Shown here in pieces: positions 1-11,000 of a stretch of DNA of 21,118 nucleotides; position 1 is the first letter of the stretch; each line of letters opens with the position of its first letter. The stretch is from contig JAOXYB010105937.1 in the NCBI GenBank assembly GCA_028565635.1, forward strand, positions 1 through 21,118. The letters run 5' to 3'. This DNA comes from Phoronis ovalis (taxonomy: Eukaryota > Phoronida > Phoronidae). Under the pieces are notes generated by a model. It ran no database searches. It saw only the letters and a list, made by a program, of their open reading frames with translations, and was not told the origin of the DNA. The position numbers and the translations under genes are program-made.

Positions 1-245
1 CTATTCCCACTTGCATCAGAAACAGTTCAACGAATTAGTTCTGATAACGTTGTCACTTATATAGTAAACCTTTTTTTATCATTCTGTGCGGACATAATCA
101 TGATATCTGGGAATATGTATGTGTATTATTTTCAATTAACCCATTTAATTAACCGTTATGTAGCGATTACATGCATGTATATTGCATAGAATGAATATTT
201 AAAATTGTTGCAGGCTATCGGAGTGTAATGCTAAAATGCAACATC

Positions 246-375
246 ACGCAATTTTAGGTAAACGTTTTTACTAAATTTCAAAAAACAATTTCACTAAGGC
301 TTGAAAAATAATTCAAATTTCATGAAATTCAAAGTTGTTCTTGAAATCCTGCGAAATTTTTTACCTGAAATTACG
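246..375. repeat. Possible short foldback or MITE-like element
   Basis: The segment starts ACGCAATTTTAGGTAAA and ends TTTACCTGAAATTACG, which is an imperfect inverted repeat of the start (two or three mismatches). About 95 bp of AT-rich sequence lies between the arms. No clear target-site duplication was seen. Confidence 0.35.
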
Positions 376-1262
376 ATATATTACGTGCGTCTTAATGCTT
401 AGCGGAAAACGTAATGACAACACAAAATAGACGAATATCTTAATATATAAAGGATTTATTTACAATTTCTAACATTATACGTCTGGTCTCTCATCAACTT
501 TGATTATATATATCAAAGACATTTTTATTTCCAAATACAAATATACAAAAGTATCCTACACCTAAAACAATATTATTATTACAAACCATTTGTGAGATTT
601 CGCCGGAAGTATCATGGTACTACAGTATTTTAAAATTAAAATTGCTTTTATTTTACACTGTTAGTCATCACTACCTCACAAAATTCAAAATATTTCAATA
701 AATTTGCATGCTACCTGGTCATTTCACAACAGGTATTTGAAACAATAGTGCCATTTTCACTTTAAATATCACTTTAATTAACTTTTAATACGACTGGGCG
801 TTTATGTCCTAAAGTAATTTTATTACTCGAGCCATAGCTACCAAATTACAACTGAATTTTAATAAGGCTCTAGGAAATTTGTTCTTTAATGAAATTTACA
901 TCATATCATATTCTTAATTACTGTTAATTAAGGCCAAACCAAAATGTAACATCCATAACAAATGACAATGTGAGAGCAAGAATTGTAAAAAAAAAACATA
1001 ACAAGAACAGTACATAATTCCTGCAATTTCAGAAACAATACAATTAATTCACAGATACATTTTTCAGGTGGGGGAAGTACAGTACTATTATAAACTTTTT
1101 GCATCTTCATTTTTATGTACAAGAAATTAAATGTTAAACTATCCTTTTACTTAAACAAAAACATGAAAAGTGGGAACATTGCTAGAGAGCCATACAACAT
1201 CAAATATTATTACTTTACTTGAATAAACGAAAGGCAAAATATGCATGTCTCAATTCTTTGTA

Positions 1263-1268
1263 TTTATT
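1263..1268 (-). terminator. Candidate polyadenylation signal AATAAA
   Basis: This is the first canonical AATAAA on the minus strand below the stop codon, giving a 3' UTR of about 650 nt, and a T-rich stretch follows it. A variant ATTAAA lies nearer the stop at 1858-1863. Further AATAAA copies occur at 647-652, 524-529 and 455-460. AT-rich DNA makes all of these weak predictions. Confidence 0.28.
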
Positions 1269-1922
1269 AGTGGTTGGAATTAATACTGCAAAGCAAGCAA
1301 AAATCTGGTCATTCTCAAGCCCAAATCTAAAAGTTCATCAGGATTTGAATATGTCCATAATTCTGATTGGCTAGAACCTATTCTCAAAGTGAAAACATCA
1401 AAACACGACTGGAATGACAAATTTCATAACATAATAAGGTTTTAGTGCCTGAAATAAATACACATGCTAAACAGATTAGTTTCACTATGATTTTGCATAT
1501 TTTTCAAATAGTTCATGACAAAAATAATTCTTTTGGTAGAAAATCACATATTGATGCAGTTAGTATGTACATGTACAGTCATCAAAACACAGCTTTGTGT
1601 ACATGTGCTTGCACATTAAATTTTACTATATTTGTTACTACTAACTAAAGATATATCTTTAACAGCAGCCGTAAACACACCAAGAACAAATATATTTGCC
1701 ACAAATTAATAGCAACTGCCATTTTTTAAAATTCATGTACATGCTTGAACTTGGCTGTAAACAGCCTTGCGTCCAATAATCACCCTGGAGTAACACATTC
1801 AGTAAGATGCCACTGAAGTCAATAATTTGTAAACATTTTGATGATACAACTCTTCAATTTAATCAAATGAAATAAAAATAATTTTCTAAAAATAACAGCA
1901 ACATTCTTTTAAGAACAATCCA

Positions 1923-2074
1923 TTAAGCTTTTATTTTTGCTCTATTCGGCCTTGTTATGCCATTGAGAGGTTTATGTCCATTTTTCTTGCCATTTATAAA
2001 TATTGTTTCTTCATTACTACTGAGTTCTGATTCTGACATCATTAAACTGCTCATTTGTCTTTTACCATTTTTTC
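1923..2074 (-). CDS. KIAA0319L: Exon 24: C-terminal cytoplasmic tail and stop
   Basis: Acceptor TTATTTTACAG, phase 1 in; TAA stop at 1925-1923. It codes residues 952-1001. SSLMMSESELSSNEETIF matches the SSLMHSESELDSDDAIF block of human KIAA0319L, the only strongly conserved part of the distal tail. The last 30 residues are Asn/Lys-rich (NGKKNGHKPLNG) with loose resemblance to the human C-terminal end. Confidence 0.94.
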
Positions 2075-5000
2075 CTGTAAAATAAGACTACCCAGTTGTT
2101 TACATGAGTTTATTCACTTATTATGCATATGACAATTCTTGAATAGCATGCCGAGATCTACTATATTTATCTAATTAATGAAGGCTCCTGTCACCACATT
2201 CTGGTCTGTTGCAAACACTACACAAAGATATAGTTTACCCACATGGAGAGAAAGCTGCTATGAAATGAAGAGTATAGCTAGGTACATACAATAGTTATGC
2301 ATATGCAAGTCAGGGAATTTTACTTTGTGTTGATCAATGAGAAGTTTACCGTATTTATAAACTGTTTCATTATCTGTCTTCATTCTAGGTGTAAACAGTT
2401 GATAGAATAATTATCATGATAATTATAATCATATTTTTTATAATTTGTATGCTTGTTCAAGTTGTATGACATGTAGGTGCTCATCACATTTGACACATTA
2501 AAGATATCATAAAATGATTAAATAATTAAAATTAGCAAAAATTGAAAGCAATTACAGCATACCTCTTGGTAAAAGTTCTAGTTTTTCCTTCTTTTCTCTT
2601 TCATCCTGGTCTTCTAGTAACTGGTATTGGCGTTTTCTAGATCTTGGACGTTTTCTGAGCCTACAATTATAGAAGTTTATAGAAAAATACAGATACCAGG
2701 GTTTTTTCTTAATTTTTTTAAACTTTCCATACACAAGGTTAAAGAGTACCATTTTTTCTTACATTATTCCCTCTGTAACATGACAATCTTTAAAAAGAAA
2801 GTAATGATACCAATGTAGATTACAAAAGGTGTAGTGCATGTAAAGAATATGATTATCTATGTATATGTCAAATTTACAATAATATAGCTAATCTTATGTA
2901 ACTAATTATCAGAATATCTTCCTCAGGTTATATATTATATATGTGATCTATTCTTGGATTAACCTAGCTATATAATAATGTTAATGTATTGCTATTGTAG
3001 CTGTGAAGTCTGCCATGCATTCACTAAATATTTTCATTATTATTTCTTCTTACCTTTGCACCACACATATTATGCCCCAAATTATAGCAGAGAGTGAGAT
3101 TACGATAACAAATACCACAATAATTACATACAATATACTCCAGTCTGAAAAAAATAAGAAAGCATTCATTAAAAAACATTTAGTAATGAAATATAACTGA
3201 GAACTTGGACTCTCTCAGTGGACCTTACATATTACAGAAAATGAAAAAAGAAAGTACTTTTAAGTATTTAAGTATTAGTGTATGAGTCTGCAAGGATAAA
3301 GATTTAAATAAACTTCTATTCTGAATTGTGATAACTTTTGCAAAGTTAGCATACAACATAACATTTTGTGTTGAAAACCTGTCCATATTTACTGAAAAAT
3401 CAAGACTCACCCTATGCCATAAAGATTAATTAACACATAGTGATTAAAAAACAAATGAGCAAGTGAGAGAGCACATGTACATTTTAAACTAATAAAAGAA
3501 ATTAAATTTACTTAAAGGTTGGTTTAAAGAATTTATTACCATCATGCTGCTGAAACATTTTAGTTTTGTTCAAATCTGAACAACTGTTTATTCTATTAGC
3601 CTATCTTTGCAAACAGTAAACATGGATCCCAGGGGACACTTGGCCAAAAACGAAATAAAACATCCCAAGCATTAATCTTTGGTAATTAGCAAACTTAATT
3701 AAATTTATCAAAAAAATCAGCTATTTTTCTACTTTCTTAAAAATTTACAAATTCTTGGGAAAAGCACCAATATAGCAGGGGTTAATATTATATATCCTGT
3801 CCCAAACATTTTTTTCTTCACAAATCAGAAAGTTTAATAAATGGCAGTCAAGAAATCATTGGAGTCAAAAAAACAAACTTATATTAAGTGTGTAAACAAT
3901 AAACTTGAGGAAACATGATTTGACATTTTTATTCATTGGAAATCTGACTGGAACTGCGAGATACACGTTTCCGTGGTTTTGATTTAATTTCCAATATTTC
4001 TATTAAATGCACCTAACTTACAGATAAGAATTACATATCATACAATGGGCAGTAATAAGTAACTTTAAGCTCATTAAGATGAAGGTGTCTTCTATGAATT
4101 TAAAACTCATAAAATGACTATGTATCATATTATAATTAGCATACCTAACAAATAACCCTTTGAAAACCTGTGTAATACTATTGACTAAATTTCCATAAAA
4201 GATGACCCTTTACATTGGTAGCCTAGACACACCAATATACATATCAACATAAGGCAATGGTAATACAACAGGAAGACTACTTTATTCGATATGAGATCAT
4301 ACCCTTTACCTGCTTTGAGAAAAAAGATCAAAAACTTTTTACTAAAGTTGTTTCATATTTTATTTTTACAGTTTCAATCTATAAGCATACGTCAAATCAA
4401 TATATTGGCATATGTTATACTATTAATGCTTGTAAATAAATATTAGATGCACGTTGCAATGTATTCCAGCTAACAAATACCAAATGCAAATTAGGTAATA
4501 ATAATAATTATACTTTTTTTATATTATTGGAATGTATTGCCAAAGAGTAAATTTATGTTTATGTGAAAATAAACAATTCACCGTTTCCAGGCAAAAACAC
4601 AGCAATTTATTATTTAACTCCTAATGAATAAGCAAAATGCAATCCTTATGCTAACTTCAGTTTTCTCAAACAAGCAACTTAACAAGTATGTATATCAATC
4701 TCATGTTACTGAAATTAAGGTAAAATAAATTTAAGGATCTTATATCAAACCAAAACATTATGTTGTTATTACATTATTTCAAATAACTTACCACAGTTGC
4801 TTTTTTGTTCCATAAAATTAGCTCTGAAAATATTTTCCATCCAGAAAGCATCACACACACATTTCTTAATCTTATTACACTCGCCATGACCAGAACAGTC
4901 ATTATGACAAACTGTAATGACAAAAACAAGTCAGTTTAATACTTACTAAAGACATTTGTTAAAATAGCTTCGCAAGCTTATGTACTTTGTGAGTAACCGT

Positions 5001-8000
5001 AGTTTCTTTCAGTAGTTACACTATAGATCTAGTTGTCAATAACAGCTATCAGGTGCTAAAAATCTATTTAAGTGAGTGTTAAAGAACAGAAACTGCGACA
5101 AAGATTACTGATACTAGAAATGGGCAAATGATCGAGAAAGGCTGATGTATTTCTTTCACAGAAACATTATTTACCACTTAACTCATGTTACTTACCTACA
5201 GTATCAACTTGCATGACTTCATAACCCAGTACATCGGACTCAGACTTTAATTTTTTTTTGAGCAACTTCACAATCTCTGTGCTGTTTTGTATAACCGCTG
5301 CATCACGGTTTGTTTCTTCCACATAAAAAAGTAAACCTAATCTGAAAACAAAATTTCACATTTTTGTAAACAGCCACATTGGTTGGTTAATAGGAGTGCA
5401 GGTGCAGAAATCAATGGACAGGTGGCAGCACACATCACGAGACATCCATCAGCTTGCTAAATGCATACATCAATTTGTTTGCTGAGCAATTATCATTTGA
5501 TCATCTTGTGATTATACTAAACATCTCGTTAAACTGAACCAAAAAATGCTTTGTGGGAAATGCCAAGCAGAGAAAGCTGTTTTCTGAAAGTTTTCGCAAT
5601 CAAATTATTTTGGTAATAACAAAGTGTTCTTTTTCACCAACACCTGGTACACTGAATGTTAGCAGCAAATTAAAGAACAAACCAACAGCTAATATATGCA
5701 ATGCGAGATCAATGTTTACTGTGTTGAATTTAGAAATTGCAAAATGCAATGACAATTGACAGAAATCCTTACACAACCATCTAACTATCTTTTATCAAAT
5801 AAGACATTTGCAACATTAGATACCCATCATATCCCTGGATCATATCACATTAGATGCCCATCATATCCCTGGATCATATCACATTAGATGCCCATCATAT
5901 CCCTGGGATCATATCACATTAGATGCCCATCATATCCCTGGATCATATCACATTAGATGCCCATCATATCCCTGGGATCATATCACATTAGATGCCCATC
6001 ATATCCCTGGGATCATATCACATTGCAGCTCGTACATGTTGAAGTAGTTCCGTCAAGTGTTACATATGTAAAACAAAGAAATGGAAACAATAAATGTCGA
6101 AGATTCAGATTGACATTTGACCCACTTTTCAAGGTCAGCCTCAAATTCCACCTAGCCTAATGTACTCCCACCTATAGCCTTCATGAATCCACCTTCCAAT
6201 TTTCCAGTCAATGCTTTGTCTTTCTGGAAAGTGGTAACAAACATGGCTGCCAATCAGCCATTTTGGAAGTGATCAGGTCAAAATGATAAGTAACCTGTAT
6301 TTACCCTGTATCAAATATGAAGCTGATTGGATAAAACTAAAGTAGTAATTGCAAGCCAAAGAAAGTGTTACGCACAAAACAAGCAAAGGTTCGGATCAGC
6401 ATCTGTCCCACTTCTCAAGATCATTTTAAAAAGATCAGCATAATATGCCACCAACCTGTGGCTTTCGTGAATCCACCTTCATCTAGTCATGGCTTCATCT
6501 TTCTGAAAAGTGGCACAACATGGTGTGCCCTTTTGGGAACACACATGGCCATCAGTTGGCGGTATTAAAAATAATCTGGGTCAAAATTACATCTAACCTG
6601 TATTTTACCAAATATGAAGCCGATCAGATAAAAACTGAGAACAAACATACCACCAGTTAGCCATATTGGAAGTGATCTAGGTCAAAATGATCCACCTTCA
6701 AATTGTACAGGCAATGCTTCATCTTTATGGAAAGTGGCGCAGTGTGACGTGCCCTCTCAAAAATAAAGATGGTCCAGTGGACCACAATGTAAGTAATCTG
6801 GGTCAAAATTATACCTGTATTTTGACCTGTACTTACTTTGTACTGGAAGTTGATCAGGTAAAACCGGAGCAGTTATCGTGAGGCAAAGAAAGTTTTACAT
6901 ACGAAGCAATGCATTCCCAATAATGATAATGATTACTGAAGTGTATACTTACTGTCCTGTTTTCCAATCATGGACAGTCTCCTGAATATGCACTTTAATT
7001 TGACCACTTGAAGTAGGCTTATAAAGTACTAAGGCAAGCTTGTTTTCTAAATTTTTCTACAAAGAAAAATGTTTTACTTGTATACTGAAACACTCTGCAA
7101 TTAACCCAACACAAACAATATTAGATTTTATATGATCTACAAAGCATGTTTAAATTAATAATAATAATAGCCAAAAGAACTTATATAAATAACATATCAA
7201 CACAATTTTGTTTTTAAACATCATAAATCTCTGAAGAATATGAAAGATTAAGATTTTTAAAATAGTCTCTTTGCATGTACTTGCTTATGCCATTGGTAAC
7301 GACTCCAAACATTTCAAGGATGCAGGTTTTTAAATGGAAAATGATGCAGTTTCTATGATTCTACTCATAAAACCAGCATGCTGGGAATGTTTGGGTTCAC
7401 AATTGGTGGCTCCATCAAGTGCTTATAGACTGAACAGAGAACATCATACTACAAGTCACTTACTTTGTTACCCTCTGTAAATTCAGTTATGCCAGTGTCT
7501 ATGAACATCTCTACAAGATTATCAATATTGTGATCTAAAAATAAATGAAAAATTTTAATGAGTGATACTTATTCATGGAAACTCCGGTAAATATAAGCAC
7601 TATGGTAGATTTAGCTGTTTATTATACACTAATAATGATATGCGATATAAATTATTTGTAACTTACACTTAAGATTATTATGCAAAAGAACCCGAAGTGT
7701 TCCGTTTATTTCTATTCATCGTGGCTTCAAAAAACTGACCTTCCTGCACCAAAATGTGAGTAGCATCTGTACTGGAAGCTCCTGCTTCATCAACAACCTT
7801 GAGTGTAAAGAAGTAATTCCCAGCTACAAGATTAGTTAACTGCAGCACTGCCTGATGGTCACTACCATTTATGATAACCTGTAATATAGACAAGTTCACA
7901 CATACTATGTGCGCCAGAGAGGAGTTTTCTTTAATAAGTCATTAATTTGAAATAAGCACAAATATCTTTAATTTAGTGTTCCAGAATCTTTCGGGACTGT

Positions 8001-11000
8001 CATAGCCTGCTACGTTATGAAGATCCCTGGATGTTGGGACTGTCATAGTCTGCTAAGTTATGAAGGTCCCTGGATGTTGGGACTGTCATAGCCTGCTAAG
8101 TTATGAAGGTCCCTGGATGTTGGGACTGTCATAGCCTGCTAAGTTATGAAGATCCCTGGATGTTAGTCTAGTTTCTTACTGGTTTCTTATTCCTGAAGAA
8201 AATACATGGACCTATCAGAGGTGCCTCTATATGCAACAGATGTTTTTTGAGCAGTGGAAAGTTTCATTGGTTGCATATGAAGTCAATTGCGACAAGGAAT
8301 AAAGTCTTTAAGGAGAACATTGAAGTGTGCAAACTTGGAATATGTAAAATATCCACTTACTCCTGCAGCTAAACTTCGATCTTCTCTCGTCCATTCATAG
8401 CTGACAATGCCTTTATCATCCTTTGATCCTGATCCATCAAGAAACAGAACTGAGAATGGCAGTTTAGTTACAATGTCTGCACCAGCATCTGCCACAGGTA
8501 CAGTATTTTGATCTGCAACAAAAATAAAGCAGAAGTTTGTCAATACTGCAATGCAACATTGGCATTCAAAAACGTACAGGTTGGAAAAACATGGTGAATG
8601 GTTTATAGAGCCAAACCTATGTGCAATTATCTATTCACATTAGGCACAGCTTAAAAACTATTTAAGATGGACAGATCTATCATGGTTGCACAAAATTAAA
8701 TGCTTTTTCATATATATAAACAGCAAATATGTAGTCATTATTTATTTATCTTATTCAAAAAACAAAAAAATGCTACATAAAAATTCTAAATATGTACATA
8801 TACAGCTACTTGTTTTCCTTACATTTTGTATGAAACAAAAGTCAGAAAAGCAGTTACCTTGTTCAACTGTAATAGTAACTTCGTCTGAGGTTTGTCGGTT
8901 GTGGCTGTCACTTACAGTTAACTTGAAAATATATTTGCCTAAACTAAGCTGTGATGCAGAAGCAACTTTTCTATCAGCATTGTCAATCTTGACTTTAGTT
9001 GGACCACTGAAACACAATGGACATTGTTAATGGATAATCATGTTAAATGTACACAAAGGCACAAAAAACAGGACAGATCACATGTGAATTGAAGTTAAGC
9101 CATTATATCCATAGCATTTTCAAGGATTTTTGAGGGGTTGCGAAGAATTTAAAACAAATAACAAAATTTCATGCTTTATCATGGCATGTTATACGTCATT
9201 GGAAAGGGCATGCAGTAAACTTGCAGAAAATACTGATTTTGAATGCACAGCTTTCTTCTCATTAATATTCAGGTGTTTTAATGGTCAATTTTCATATTTG
9301 GTAATTAACTTTTTCTCAATTTTTTTTTAAAAGGAAATTGTGCTACAACACATAACCTTTAATTTAATATGTAAGACCTGTACTAAGTCCTTCTTTTAAC
9401 AGAACATATTTTTAGTCTCTTTACCTCCCTATCAGAAATGGAAAATCACGACATCATCAAACTCAGGATGAGAAAATGACAAATAACTGAACAATTATAG
9501 TAGCGATTGGCAACAAGTTAAATATTTGAGGATACTGCATATAATGTATAAACTATATTTTTTCAATGACATCATAAACCTGCTTGTATGACTAAGCACA
9601 TTACATACAGTTCACTCAGGTTTTGTGCCTAAATAGATGCACTGACATTTTAGATACCCTTTACTATTATTTTTAGTTTTTGAAAAAACAATATGCTTAC
9701 TGGACCATAGTCCACTGATACTTTATTATTTTAGCTGGATCTTTGCTTTTACTTCCATCTAATGTTGCTGTAGTTTCAGGTAACACTACTCTCAGGTCTT
9801 GACCAGCATTCGCTTCAGGAGGTTTACTGCTTTCTAGACAATAAAGAAGTTCATACATGTATTTTACTTCTGTTTTTATAGGTCAAGTTTGCATGGATCT
9901 ACTTAAGATGACATGGCAGTAACTTACATGGCTTTAGTTATTATAATTAACTCTGTCACTGTATGCTATTAGGTAACATATTTTAAGTACTAGTATATTA
10001 AAGTGAACAATATCTTACCAGCTTTTACAAAAACATGAACATTTGCTGAGTTACTCAGTCCATCAGTATCAGTCACTTTCAAGGTGAATGTATAATCCCC
10101 TTCTTGTAAATTGGACAGATGTAAATATGGCGTTCTCACACCCTAGAACAGATATGAAACATTAATGAAGGACACTGAAAGGCAACTAAAAAAATGAATA
10201 GTTGGTGTTTTTTGTGATATTTACAATATATAATTTGCAGTTAGTTTCTGGAATCAAAGTGCTGCAAATTTCGCTCATCATCTCAATTTATCATTTAACA
10301 GTAAGGTTACAATACTGTAAATGAGTAGAAATTTCTACAGAAAACTTGATTAAAGTGAATCCTCAAAGGACTGGGATATGAACCTCACTACACAAACAAC
10401 AATATTCTGATCAGGTCATGATATTATTCTTACAATCATATCTGCGGCCAGTTCATCTGTCTTCTTTATCCATTCATAACTAGCTATGTTTTTGTCATCT
10501 GTGCTGTGGTTCCCATTGAGTATAACTGAATTTATTGGCAAGTTTAAAATAACATCTGACCCAGCATTTGCACGTGGAGGATACTGCACATCTAAAAATG
10601 AAAAAACTTGTCCCTTCAAAAGATTTCCGTTTAGCACAAAAAAAGAAATGTCCCAAATCTGATGACAGTTCAGAAAGCAAGATATATACAAATTTAAAAG
10701 ATTACTTTCTTATTTTCTCTTACTGACCTCCAACACTTTAAGGTGTCAAGTGCTCATCATGTCCTTTTTCTGACTTTCAAATTTCGAAAGGTCACTGTTT
10801 ATTTTTGAATAAAACACAATAAAATCAAAGCTAAATAAAAAGATAAAGATGAAGGTTTAAAGACCCGTTGTGCTAAATTCAGCTTTGTACCTGCAGAAGT
10901 GCAGGATATATATTAATTTTCTAAAAATGTCCCATTTCATTTCAAAAATATTTTTTCTCCAAAAATGGGCATACTACTACTACTTATTGCATAGTCATGA

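Larger units (their letters stand above)
1..1922 (-). other. 3' UTR and downstream noncoding DNA
   Basis: The first part below 1922 must be 3' UTR. Nothing in the rest resembles a coding exon: open frames are under 70 codons, low in complexity and without family features. A possible small foldback element lies at 246-375. The boundary between UTR and intergenic DNA is not determined. Confidence 0.5.
5342..6952 (-). other. Intron 19 (phase 2), repeat-rich
   Basis: GT..AG intron of 1611 nt. It carries the six-copy 34/35-bp array (5814-6020) directly followed by the diverged three-copy repeat (6119-6897), so about 60 percent of the intron is repetitive. Confidence 0.78.

Noticed and set aside
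1-1922. A second gene downstream
   Set aside because: Open frames are short and of low complexity. No splice-bounded exon or protein similarity was seen.
5814-6020. CRISPR-like array
   Set aside because: Units are directly adjacent with no spacers, and the host is a eukaryote.
5957-6160. Plus-strand open frame starting in the 34/35-bp array
   Set aside because: The frame owes its length to the repeat units, and changes of one base between units would break it.
8686-9030. Plus-strand open frame of 114 codons
   Set aside because: It is antisense to PKD4 exon 15 and an AT-rich intron. Its composition is low in complexity and no domain is recognisable.
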